From the NCBI RefSeq assembly GCF_900095135.1, contig NZ_LT605205.1, positions 3,534,001 to 3,598,000 on the forward strand: a stretch of 64,000 nt of DNA. The letters run 5' to 3'. This DNA comes from Proteiniphilum saccharofermentans. Its GTDB lineage: Bacteria; Bacteroidota; Bacteroidia; Bacteroidales; Dysgonomonadaceae. How positions within the stretch are numbered: position 1 is the first letter of the stretch; every line of letters begins with the position of its first letter. Made by a program: the position numbers and the translations under genes. The notes below the pieces were generated by a model. That model worked only from the letters and a program-made list of their open reading frames with translations. It did not search any database and was not told the origin of the DNA. Below are positions 9,011 to 17,142 of the stretch, one piece after another.

Positions 9011-9335
9011 AATTGCCACAATCCAGGATACACTTCAACACATTCGAGAATCGCTTATCGCTAAGAGAATAGAAACTATTCTTTCCGCTTTTGCGACAAC
9101 GGAGTATCCCTTTTGCCCGCATATCTGTCAGATGGTGTGATAGCAACGATTGCTCACAGTCCATTTGTTCCATTAACCCGGTCACCGATTTTTCACCATC
9201 CCGGGTAAGCTGCATAATAACACACAAACGGGTTTCATTGGCCAACGCCTTCAGAATATAGGCCGCCTCTTCAAATTGAGAACGGTCTATCTTACTTCTT
9301 TCCAATACATCTGTCTCTTTTTCCATTTCCATCAT
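9009..9335 (-). CDS. ArsR-family transcriptional regulator, cysteine-rich
   Basis: Winged-helix repressor of the ArsR type: KALANETRLCVIMQL, then the recognition helix region EQSLLSHHLTDMRAKGILRCRKSGKNSFYSL. From the ATG at 9335 it has 108 residues. Cysteines occur in the second helix (RLC), before the recognition helix (MDC), in the wing (RC) and at the C-terminus (KCILDC). This layout suggests thiol or metal sensing, although positions do not match the BigR/SqrR pair exactly. An ATG at 9374 would lengthen it but lies within an operator-like palindrome just after the promoter. Likely controls itself and the downstream membrane protein, thioredoxin and DUF302 genes. Confidence 0.85.
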   Translation of the reverse strand: MMEMEKETDVLERSKIDRSQFEEAAYILKALANETRLCVIMQLTRDGEKSVTGLMEQMDCEQSLLSHHLTDMRAKGILRCRKSGKNSFYSLSDKRFSNVLKCILDCGN

Positions 9336-9358
9336 ATTGAAAAAATTCAAACAAATAT

Positions 9359-9419
9359 ATGAACATATATTCATTTGTTTTTGTTCGACAAAAGTACAAT
9401 TCTTTTTTTCTATTCCAAA
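9359..9419 (-). promoter_or_regulatory. Promoter and operator-like palindrome of the ArsR redox operon
   Basis: Minus strand: TTTG (9419-9416), 19 bases, TACTTTTG (9396-9389), a full Bacteroidetes promoter. Immediately downstream of the expected start lies ATGAACATATATTCAT (9359-9374), an inverted repeat ATGAA-N6-TTCAT. Its position fits ArsR autorepression; binding is inferred. Confidence 0.6.
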
Positions 9420-9474
9420 ATTTTATCTGATTATTTTATTGTGACACCATAGCTACTCAGCCGCTTAGCCACTT

Positions 9475-10179
9475 TTAAAACACTTTAATATAATAAGTCA
9501 ATTTCACCCCGATCACACGGGAAGCCGAACGGGAAAAATAGGCTTGTTCGCTACGGCGACTGGTAAAAATATCTCCCAGTCCGAAATAGTAGCGTCCTTC
9601 CAGATCAAAATCACCGATACCGGTTTTCAATTCCATCCCTATTCCGGCAGCTAAACCATAATCCACCCGTTTCAGTTCATACACGCCCTCGTATTGCATT
9701 CCCACTCTGATATCTTCATCCTCAGCCCTGAGCTCATCCAGATGGTCAGACAACGCCTGGCTCATATCCTGCTTATCGCCGACCAATAGGGATATCTGAG
9801 GACCGATATTCATTATAAAGCGTGTTTTTCCTCCCGCATAGATATGCGTCATAAATGGTATATCAATATAGTTCAGTGTCCTGCTGTAAGAGAAATCTGA
9901 AGCCGGGTCAAATTCCTCTTTCCATCCCCGTTGGGCATAGTTAACTTCCACAAGAAGTCCCAAATTTTTTTCAGAAATATATTTTGCCGACACACCACCA
10001 AAGCTTCCCTGCTTGAAAGCCAAAGGTACACCCGGCACAAAATCCACCTTTGAGAAAAGGCTTCCGCCACCGGCCCCCAAATACAGTTCACCTTTGAACA
10101 CTTCTTTTTGGGCATACAGTGGAGAAATACCCAAAGAGAGCAAAAAAGCTAGAACAACAAGGCTAAAAAAGGGTCTCAT
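9475..10179 (-). CDS. PorT-like outer membrane beta-barrel protein
   Basis: 234 residues with a signal peptide (MRPFFSLVVLAFLLSLGISPLYAQ) and a mature domain of alternating amphipathic strands, rich in Gly and aromatics (GELYLGAGGGSLFSKVDF, GGVSAKYISEKNLGLLVEVNYAQRGW, RVIGVKLTYYIKVF). This matches the eight-stranded OMP_b-brl_2/PorT-type family of Bacteroidetes. Its ATG overlaps the end of the LysM/periplasmic-binding gene by 4 bases, so the two are coupled and probably act together at the cell envelope. No specific ligand can be named. Confidence 0.8.
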   Translation of the reverse strand: MRPFFSLVVLAFLLSLGISPLYAQKEVFKGELYLGAGGGSLFSKVDFVPGVPLAFKQGSFGGVSAKYISEKNLGLLVEVNYAQRGWKEEFDPASDFSYSRTLNYIDIPFMTHIYAGGKTRFIMNIGPQISLLVGDKQDMSQALSDHLDELRAEDEDIRVGMQYEGVYELKRVDYGLAAGIGMELKTGIGDFDLEGRYYFGLGDIFTSRRSEQAYFSRSASRVIGVKLTYYIKVF

Positions 10180-12212
10180 TGGCTTTTATCGGTTTTAATG
10201 ATTCTTCCGTCCGTGCTATAATTAATAAAATAGAGTCCGGAATTGATGAAACCACCCCAATTATTGGGTCGTTCGAAATGGAACGGGAATTGGAGTGAAT
10301 TTACATTCACCCGTTCTATATTTTGCTCGAAATTATTGCCATACCGCTGTAAAGCCGTCAGGAAAAACAAAGCAGTATCATAGCCCCACATACCGTAGCT
10401 GGGAAACGTTTCCAGAAGATCCCGACCATACCACTTACGGAAATTGCTTTTGAAAGCCTCCACGTCACGGCTCTGTTCGTTAGCAAAGAAAGGAGCGAAG
10501 ATATAAGTATTAAACAGGCTGTAATCTTCTTTCACATTAGAATAGGCTTGCCAGTCAGGATAACCGAACAGGCGGATGGCAAAGCCGGAATCAGACTCCT
10601 GCACTTTCCTCAATTCATCCGTTATCTGACGCAACAATCCGGAATCACCGCTGGCCGGCACAATCACATTCTCTTTACTTCTGCTCATCAACGCAAGGAT
10701 CGTACTACTGAGTGTGGTTGTGGCATTCAACGTTTCATATCTGACGTTATTCCTGCGAAGGTCGTTCTGCAACAGGGATATAAACTCATTTTTATCATTC
10801 GCACCTCCCTGCACAAAAATGATATTGGCATTGCGGAACGTCTGGAGGAAAACAGAAGCAGTTTTGATATAAGTCATATGTTGCACAGGATTTACCTGGA
10901 ACAGGTTTCCGTTGTTCAGCACCTCTCCGTTACTCTGCGAGAACGGCACCACATATTTCATATTATGGGACCTGGAAAAATCTGAAAGCATCTTGATTTG
11001 TGCATCACTGACACCACCGATGATCAGATTGAGAGATTGCATCTCCATTGTACCAAGCAAACTTTGCAACTTCTGAGTGTCGTCTCCTTTGCCAATTTCA
11101 AAAACATACAATTCTATATTGGCTCCGTTGCTCTTCATTTTTTCCACCGCCAGAAGAAAACCTTCATAATACTCCTGAAGACGCAAATGAGAGCCTCTCG
11201 TCTCGTCCAGGAATGGTAACAGCAATCCCACTTTCATCACATTGACCCTTTCTGACGGAATCTGCTGAGTGAGCAATCGATTCGCTTCATTTGCATTCGA
11301 TCTGGAATCATCCTCTACAAGAATCCTTTTTACCGGAACCAGCAACTCCATATTGCTCTTCAATCCCCCTTCAAGCATAGGATTCAACCGCTGGATTTCC
11401 TGTACTTCCACATTATAGCGTTTTGCAATGCTGTAGAGAGTTTCTCCCCTGCTGGCTTTATGGATAATGTTAGTGGTCTGTTCTTCATAAGGTAAGATTA
11501 CCTCATACGATTCGAAAAAAGGAATGCGAATAGTTTTTCCTATCTGGAATGTCTCCACAGACAGTCCGGGGTTTGCCCTCATCACATCCTCCGGTTTCAG
11601 GGAATAGGTTTTCGATACGGAATAGAGCGTCTCTTTAGGAAGTATGGTATGGTAACGATAGTTCTCTTCTTTTTCCTGACTGATAACCCGCCGTTGCGGA
11701 ATAGTAAGCACCTGTCCTTCAGCAATCCCCTCCCTGGCTCCCGGATTAAGACGGAATATCTCATCCACAGTAGTATGGTACATCTTGGCTATACCGTACA
11801 CAGTCTCACCAAGCACTACGGTATGCTGGAATGTTGTATTCTGGTCTGCCGGTAAAGATTGAAAAGGCTGAAAGGGACGAGGTGACTGGGAGGACTGGGG
11901 AACATTGGCACTCTGCGAAGGAGAAACTACCTGTCCTTTATTTTCACCGGCAACCGGGATCAATAGTTTCTGTCCGTTCTGCAGACCTCTTTCCGCTCCG
12001 GGATTATGACGAAGAATATCGGCTACCGACACCGAAAAAGTCCGCGAGATAGCATAGAGACCTTCTCCCGATTGAACGTTATATTCATAATAAGTTTGTC
12101 CATTCACCTCCACTGTTTTATACTTCAGATCCTGCGCTTGAAGTGAAAGGAGTGATATACCTAAGAAAAGTACGGTCCAGAATATTTTACTCAGATTAAA
12201 CCTGTTATGCAT
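10176..12212 (-). CDS. Four LysM repeats fused to a type 1 periplasmic-binding-like domain
   Basis: 678 residues. After a signal peptide (to about residue 26, SLQAQ) come four LysM modules at about residues 43-87, 130-173, 183-227 and 249-292, each with the xGExLYxIxxxY pattern, joined by a Pro/Ser/Gln-rich linker after the first. The C-terminal ~350 residues (from VMKVGLLLPF) resemble the Leu/Ile/Val-binding or ABC-receptor type 1 fold. The protein probably binds peptidoglycan in the periplasm; what the C-terminal lobe binds is unknown. It is translationally coupled to the beta-barrel gene that follows. A perfect AGCTGC-TTAG-GCAGCT hairpin (12233-12248) lies in its leader, after a -7-like box TATTTTTG (12264-12257, minus strand). 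Confidence 0.85.
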   Translation of the reverse strand: MHNRFNLSKIFWTVLFLGISLLSLQAQDLKYKTVEVNGQTYYEYNVQSGEGLYAISRTFSVSVADILRHNPGAERGLQNGQKLLIPVAGENKGQVVSPSQSANVPQSSQSPRPFQPFQSLPADQNTTFQHTVVLGETVYGIAKMYHTTVDEIFRLNPGAREGIAEGQVLTIPQRRVISQEKEENYRYHTILPKETLYSVSKTYSLKPEDVMRANPGLSVETFQIGKTIRIPFFESYEVILPYEEQTTNIIHKASRGETLYSIAKRYNVEVQEIQRLNPMLEGGLKSNMELLVPVKRILVEDDSRSNANEANRLLTQQIPSERVNVMKVGLLLPFLDETRGSHLRLQEYYEGFLLAVEKMKSNGANIELYVFEIGKGDDTQKLQSLLGTMEMQSLNLIIGGVSDAQIKMLSDFSRSHNMKYVVPFSQSNGEVLNNGNLFQVNPVQHMTYIKTASVFLQTFRNANIIFVQGGANDKNEFISLLQNDLRRNNVRYETLNATTTLSSTILALMSRSKENVIVPASGDSGLLRQITDELRKVQESDSGFAIRLFGYPDWQAYSNVKEDYSLFNTYIFAPFFANEQSRDVEAFKSNFRKWYGRDLLETFPSYGMWGYDTALFFLTALQRYGNNFEQNIERVNVNSLQFPFHFERPNNWGGFINSGLYFINYSTDGRIIKTDKSQ

Positions 12213-12357
12213 CTTTTGTTTTAATTTAGATGAGCTGCTTAGGCAGCTTTAATGCACAAAAATAGAAATATTATTTGGATTTATACCTTTGTGGGGATCA
12301 AATGCGACAAGCAGTTTGACAGTAATTATAAGATTTTAAACACAATTAGGTTAGTTG

Positions 12358-13893
12358 CTAAAATGGCAACGGGTCATTCCCCTGTGGCACGAGGCCGGAT
12401 GAAGAGAAGGATGAATCGGTGGATGAGTCAGCCGGTTTCGACTGGGCATTCATCCTCGAAGGACGCTCTACGTAATTCCTTCCCACAGCATAATCGTCCA
12501 GGTTTTGAAAACGGGCATACTCATTATCGAAGCGCATGCTGGCAATACCGGTAGGGCCGTTACGATGCTTTGCCACGATGATCTCAGCGATACCCACCAA
12601 CGAATTGCCACGTTCATCTTCAGTAATCCTGTAATATTCGGGGCGATGAATGAAACAAACAATATCGGCATCCTGCTCAATTGCACCCGACTCGCGCAGG
12701 TCGGCCAGTTGCGGCCTTTTACCTTCATGCCCCTGTCGTGATTCCACTCCACGGTTCAACTGCGACAGGGCGATAATGGGGATATTCAACTCTTTGGCCA
12801 ATCCTTTCAATGAACGGGAGATCATACTCACCTCCTGCTCACGGCTACCAAAACTCATTCCACTTGCATTCATCAACTGCAGGTAGTCGATGATCAGTAT
12901 TTGCACACCATGTTCCCGGACTAACCGCCTGGCTTTGGTACGTAACTCAAATACCGACAAACTGGGCGTATCGTCGATATAAATAGGAGCATTATACAAG
13001 AACTTATGATTTTTATCGAGCCGTTCCCATTCATCTTCAGAAAGACGACCGCTCTTGATGCTCTCCCCTTTTATCTGGCATACGTTCACTATTAGCCTGT
13101 TCACCAACTGCACATTCGACATCTCAAGTGAAAAAACACCCACCGGCTGCTCGAAATCAAGCGCCATATTTTTTGCCATTGACAATACAAAAGCAGTCTT
13201 CCCCATGGCAGGACGCGCAGCAATAATCACCAGATCGGATCTCTGCCAGCCCGACGTCAGTTTGTCCAACTCCTTGAAACCGGTCGGCAGACCACTCATC
13301 CCGTCTTTCCGGTTAGCCGCCAGCTGAATATTATTCATCGCCTCACGGATGACAGGGTTGATCTGGATCACATCTTTTTTCACATTCCGCTGAGAAATCT
13401 CAAACAGACGCCCTTCAGTCTCCTGCATGAGATCATCCACATCCACCGTTTCATCAAAAGCCTGCTGCGACACATCCGAAGAGAAAGCGATCAACTCTCT
13501 TGCCATAGATTTCTGCGCAATGATACGGGCATGATATTCTATATGGGCAGCAGAGGCTACCTTTTCCGAGAGTTCGGCAATATAGACCGCCCCCCCGGCA
13601 GTCTCCAACTCACCCCGCCGTTTCAGTTCCTCCACAACCGTCAGGACATCCACAGGTTTTTGTTGCATGGCAAGCCCCTGAATGGAATCATAGATCAACT
13701 GGTGGGAAGGATCATAAAAACTTTCCGGCTTCAATATTTCACTGACAACCGAATAAGCATCTTTTTCAAGCATCAGTGCCCCAAGCACCGCTTCCTCCAG
13801 TTCTCTTGCCTGAGGAGGTAGCTTGCCAATATCGGGTGCTGCAACCGTTTTTTCAACTACTTTAACCGCAGATTTTCTTTTTTGTCTTTCCAT
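12358..13893 (-). CDS. dnaB: Replicative DNA helicase DnaB
   Basis: Hexameric ATP-driven helicase that unwinds DNA at the replication fork. An N-terminal DnaB domain (about residues 22-130, PPQARELEEAVLGALMLE) is followed by a RecA-like domain with Walker A ARPAMGKTA (about 230-238) and Walker B ILIIDYLQLM (about 332-341). The 511-residue length is typical, and the tail is low-complexity (Ser/Pro/Asn rich) as in many Bacteroidetes DnaB proteins. No intein or fusion is present. It stands alone between the LysM gene and the divergent fur-like gene. Confidence 0.97.
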   Translation of the reverse strand: MERQKRKSAVKVVEKTVAAPDIGKLPPQARELEEAVLGALMLEKDAYSVVSEILKPESFYDPSHQLIYDSIQGLAMQQKPVDVLTVVEELKRRGELETAGGAVYIAELSEKVASAAHIEYHARIIAQKSMARELIAFSSDVSQQAFDETVDVDDLMQETEGRLFEISQRNVKKDVIQINPVIREAMNNIQLAANRKDGMSGLPTGFKELDKLTSGWQRSDLVIIAARPAMGKTAFVLSMAKNMALDFEQPVGVFSLEMSNVQLVNRLIVNVCQIKGESIKSGRLSEDEWERLDKNHKFLYNAPIYIDDTPSLSVFELRTKARRLVREHGVQILIIDYLQLMNASGMSFGSREQEVSMISRSLKGLAKELNIPIIALSQLNRGVESRQGHEGKRPQLADLRESGAIEQDADIVCFIHRPEYYRITEDERGNSLVGIAEIIVAKHRNGPTGIASMRFDNEYARFQNLDDYAVGRNYVERPSRMNAQSKPADSSTDSSFSSSGLVPQGNDPLPF

Positions 13894-14015
13894 CTCAATA
13901 GGTTTTTGTTAAAAGGAGTGTAAAGGTAGGGAGTAATTTGTTCCTTCGGGAATTTAAACGGTCATTCTTTTCCAGAAGTTATGAACAAAACATGTTGAAA
14001 ACTTAACCAGGGGAA

Positions 14016-14049
14016 GGTGGTTAAGCGCCTGAGTGGTTAAGTGCCTGGG
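14016..14049. repeat. Low-complexity intergenic repeat (GGTTAAGTGCCTGG type)
   Basis: Contains GGTGGTTAAGCGCCTGAG followed by GTGGTTAAGTGCCTGG, two imperfect copies. It is the reverse complement of the CCACTTAACCACTT motif at 8972-9010 and lies in the divergent dnaB/fur spacer. Confidence 0.5.
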
Positions 14050-14108
14050 AAAATAACGGTAATGCCGAATAATAAAAATTGAATAACCATGAACTTTTCA
14101 AAGGAGAA

Positions 14109-14140
14109 TTTGTTCTAAAAGAGAATGATTCCTATTTATA
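14109..14140 (+). promoter_or_regulatory. Possible promoter of the fur-like/katA genes
   Basis: TTTG (14109-14112), 20 bases, TATTTATA (14133-14140), a partial match to the Bacteroidetes consensus. It would give a very short leader before the ATG at 14151. Confidence 0.35.
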
Positions 14141-14150
14141 GAAGAAATAT

Positions 14151-14576
14151 ATGGAAGCCCATACAGACGCGATACGGGAGAAACTGAAAAACAAAGGGTT
14201 AAAAATCACCCCACAAAGGATTAGTGTATTAGAGGCTCTTTATGCGTTACAGGATCATCCTGCTGCTGAGCAAATCATCGACTTTGTACGCAAAAAAAAT
14301 CCCAATATTGCTACCGGCACGGTATACAAAACGCTCGACACACTCGTGAAGAACGGCGTGGTCACAAAGTTCCGTACCGAAGGAGAAGCAGCCCGTTATG
14401 ATTGTATCCTTACCCATCATCACCATCTGTTCAGTTCGGATAACGACCATATAGAGGATTATGAGAATGAAGAGTTAGACCGGTTGCTGAGCGATTTCTT
14501 CAAAGCACACAGCATCCCGAATTTTGAGATAAAATCGATTAAATTACAAATAAAAGGGAGATTTTCATCAAGCTAA
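14151..14576 (+). CDS. Fur-family transcriptional regulator, PerR-like
   Basis: 141 residues. The N-terminal winged helix ([31 protein letters not shown]) and the metal-site strand THHHHLF are those of Fur/PerR proteins. The CxxC structural zinc motif that normally follows the His run is absent ([11 protein letters not shown] instead), as I recall for other Bacteroidetes members. It lies 73 bases upstream of katA in the same orientation, so peroxide-responsive control of catalase (PerR role) is the best inference; iron-responsive Fur is the alternative. Confidence 0.85.
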   Translation: MEAHTDAIREKLKNKGLKITPQRISVLEALYALQDHPAAEQIIDFVRKKNPNIATGTVYKTLDTLVKNGVVTKFRTEGEAARYDCILTHHHHLFSSDNDHIEDYENEELDRLLSDFFKAHSIPNFEIKSIKLQIKGRFSSS

Positions 14577-14649
14577 AATAATTTATCCAAATGCACACGA
14601 CTTTAGTGAAATTTCTCCACCAATAACAACATTTTTAAAATTTAAATTT

Positions 14650-16158
14650 ATGGATGCAGAAGAACTGAAAAAACAGAAAGACAAGGCGGATCAACGGAAA
14701 ATGACCACCGTTGCAGGTGCGCCGGTTGGCAACAACCAGGATTCAATGACGGCAGGCCCGCGGGGGCCAATGATGCTGCAGGATGTATGGTTTCTGGAAA
14801 AAATGGCTCATTTCGACCGGGAGGTAATTCCTGAAAGGCGTATGCATGCGAAAGGATCGGGTGCATTCGGCACATTTACCGTAACCCATGACATTACGCA
14901 GTACACGAAAGCCAAGATCTTTTCGGAAATCGGCAAAAAAACGGAAATGTTCGTTCGTTTTTCTACCGTTGCAGGTGAACGTGGCGCGGCAGATGCCGAA
15001 CGGGATATCCGCGGTTTTGCAATGAAATTCTATACTGAAGAAGGCAACTGGGATCTGGTAGGCAACAACACGCCTGTTTTCTTTTTCCGGGACCCGTTGA
15101 AATTTATCGACCTGAACCATGCGGTAAAACGCGACCCGCACACCAACCTGCGCAGTCCCAACAACAACTGGGACTTCTGGACGAACCTTCCCGAAGCGCT
15201 CCATCAGGTAACCATCACCATGAGCGACAGGGGTATTCCCCGCAGCTACCGCCATATGCACGGATTCGGAAGCCATACGTTCAGCTTTATCAACGCAGAA
15301 AATGTGCGCCATTGGGTAAAATTCCATTTTGTTTCACAACAGGGAATAGAAAACCTTACTGACGCGGAAGCCGAAATGGTGGTGGGAAAAGACCGGGAAA
15401 GTCATCAACGGGATCTGTTCGAAGCGATCGGCAATGGTAATTTCCCGAAATGGAAACTCTATGTGCAGATTATGACTGAAGAACAGGCTGAAAACATGCC
15501 ATACAATCCGTTCGACCTTACCAAAGTGTGGTATAAAGCGGACTTTCCGCTTATTCCGGTAGGGGAATTCGAGTTAAACCGCAATCCCGATAATTATTTC
15601 CAGGATGTGGAACAGGCTGCTTTTAATCCGGCCAACGTGGTGCCGGGTATCGGTTTCTCGCCCGACAGGATGCTGCAGGGACGCCTTTTCTCTTACGGTG
15701 ACGCTCATCGCTACCGCCTCGGGGTGAACCACCACCAGATTCCGGTAAACTACCCCAAAGGCGTCGATAAAGCAAACTATCATCCTTTCCATCGTGACGG
15801 ACAAATGCGCGTGGACGGAAACCAGGGTGCTACCCTGCATTATGAACCGAACAGCTACAACGTGTGGCAGGAACAACCCGAGTATAACGAACCGGTACAG
15901 AAAGTGGACGGCGATATCAAACGGTGGGATTTCCGCGAAGACGACGATAATTACTATGAACAGCCGGGTAAGCTATTCCGACTGATGACACCCGATGCAC
16001 AGCAACGTCTCTTTGAAAACACGGCACGGAACATGGGTTCCAGTGACGAGATCATAAAGATCCGGCATATCGGTAACTGCTATAAGGCCGATCCGGCCTA
16101 CGGAAGAGGAGTGGCAGACGCGTTGGGTATCCCGTATGGAAAAGCAGGTATCGAATAG
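14650..16158 (+). CDS. katA: Catalase KatA, haem-type, small subunit
   Basis: Disproportionates hydrogen peroxide to water and oxygen. 502 residues, the usual size of clade 3 monofunctional catalases. Visible features are the distal His region [14 protein letters not shown] (about residues 63-76), the distal Asn region [11 protein letters not shown] (about 135-145), and the proximal haem Tyr motif [14 protein letters not shown] (about 346-359). No signal peptide, so cytoplasmic. It follows the PerR-like regulator and is closed by a strong hairpin at 16181-16220, which suggests a two-gene peroxide-response unit in this anaerobe-type genome. Confidence 0.97.
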   Translation: MDAEELKKQKDKADQRKMTTVAGAPVGNNQDSMTAGPRGPMMLQDVWFLEKMAHFDREVIPERRMHAKGSGAFGTFTVTHDITQYTKAKIFSEIGKKTEMFVRFSTVAGERGAADAERDIRGFAMKFYTEEGNWDLVGNNTPVFFFRDPLKFIDLNHAVKRDPHTNLRSPNNNWDFWTNLPEALHQVTITMSDRGIPRSYRHMHGFGSHTFSFINAENVRHWVKFHFVSQQGIENLTDAEAEMVVGKDRESHQRDLFEAIGNGNFPKWKLYVQIMTEEQAENMPYNPFDLTKVWYKADFPLIPVGEFELNRNPDNYFQDVEQAAFNPANVVPGIGFSPDRMLQGRLFSYGDAHRYRLGVNHHQIPVNYPKGVDKANYHPFHRDGQMRVDGNQGATLHYEPNSYNVWQEQPEYNEPVQKVDGDIKRWDFREDDDNYYEQPGKLFRLMTPDAQQRLFENTARNMGSSDEIIKIRHIGNCYKADPAYGRGVADALGIPYGKAGIE

Positions 16159-16180
16159 AAGTAACGTTGACATACCGGGT

Positions 16181-16220
16181 AAAAGAGGATATATCACTAT
16201 GTGATTTTATCCTCTTTTTT
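16181..16220 (+). terminator. Intrinsic terminator after katA
   Basis: AAGAGGATA and TATCCTCTT arms with an inner ATCAC/GTGAT extension and a short TAT loop, followed by a T-run (TTTTTT). It lies 23 bases after the katA stop. Confidence 0.8.
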
Positions 16221-16335
16221 ATTACTAATTTCGATAGACGACATGAATAAAATACAAACGAATTTCAATTCGACATTGGGCAGATACATCCTATGATTTA
16301 TTTTGCTAATTTTACAAGTAAAAAAGATCACACTC

Positions 16336-17037
16336 ATGAAAGAGATTCCATCCTTTACGGGATTTAAGCCCGAAACCGTACGGTTCTTACAGGAACTGAA
16401 AGAAAACAACTACAAGCAATGGTTTGATGAACACAAAACCGTTTACCAGGAGGTACTCCTACAGCCGTTCCGTGCGCTGGCTGTCATGCTTTCACCATCC
16501 ATGTATAATATTGATCCGATGTTCGACCTGAGACCGCAAAAAATGCTCTCACGCATTTACCGCGATATCCGATTCTCTTCAAACAAAGCCCCGTACAAAA
16601 CCAGTATGTGGCTGAATTTTCAGCGTATGACCACACATTGGGAGAATTTCCCCGGTTATTTTGCTGAATTCAGCGACGAATATTTCATGTACGGAATGGG
16701 GCTTTTTATGCCCAAACGGAAAGTAACAGACCACCTGAGGGAGGAAATTGGATACAATCCCGAATCGTTCAAAGAGATGGCACAAACAGCATTGGATACG
16801 GGGTTCGAGGTAGCCGGAGAAACCTATAAACGCCCGCTGTCCAATGATCTCCCCGAATTCTATCAGCCGTGGATGCAACGTAAAAACATATATGTACTCA
16901 AAACACTGCCGCTGACGGACGAACGGTTGTTCAACGAAGCTATCGCGCTTCAGTTGATAGAGGATTTCACACAAATCGCCGACCTGTACCATTTTATGGT
17001 GAAAATCGTACAGGAAACGGTATCCCCAGACCATTAA
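16336..17037 (+). CDS. DUF2461 family protein
   Basis: 233 residues from the ATG at 16336 (an upstream in-frame codon at 16303 would add an unsupported extension). The start FTGFKPETVRFLQELKENNYKQWF and the central KMLSRIYRDIRFSSNKAPYKTSMW are the hallmarks of the DUF2461/TIGR02453 family, widespread and of unknown biochemical function. No signal peptide or membrane segment. A monocistronic gene by spacing: the katA terminator is upstream and dsbD has its own promoter-like region downstream. Confidence 0.88.
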   Translation: MKEIPSFTGFKPETVRFLQELKENNYKQWFDEHKTVYQEVLLQPFRALAVMLSPSMYNIDPMFDLRPQKMLSRIYRDIRFSSNKAPYKTSMWLNFQRMTTHWENFPGYFAEFSDEYFMYGMGLFMPKRKVTDHLREEIGYNPESFKEMAQTALDTGFEVAGETYKRPLSNDLPEFYQPWMQRKNIYVLKTLPLTDERLFNEAIALQLIEDFTQIADLYHFMVKIVQETVSPDH

Positions 17038-17071
17038 AAGAGATTTAACGCGTCAAAACTCTTTATAACTG

Positions 17072-17110
17072 ATATTAACTTAGTATATTAACCCCGGTAT
17101 ATTAACTTTG
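17072..17110 (+). promoter_or_regulatory. dsbD upstream region with three ATATTAAC direct repeats and a -7 box
   Basis: ATATTAAC occurs at 17072, 17085 and 17099, spaced 13 and 14 bases. The third copy runs into TAACTTTG (17103-17110), a good -7 element. No clear TTTG -33 box is seen at the right distance, so an activator may replace it. Inference from spacing only. Confidence 0.45.
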
Positions 17111-17142
17111 TCGTTTAATTTCAAAAGAATATAGTCATTGTT

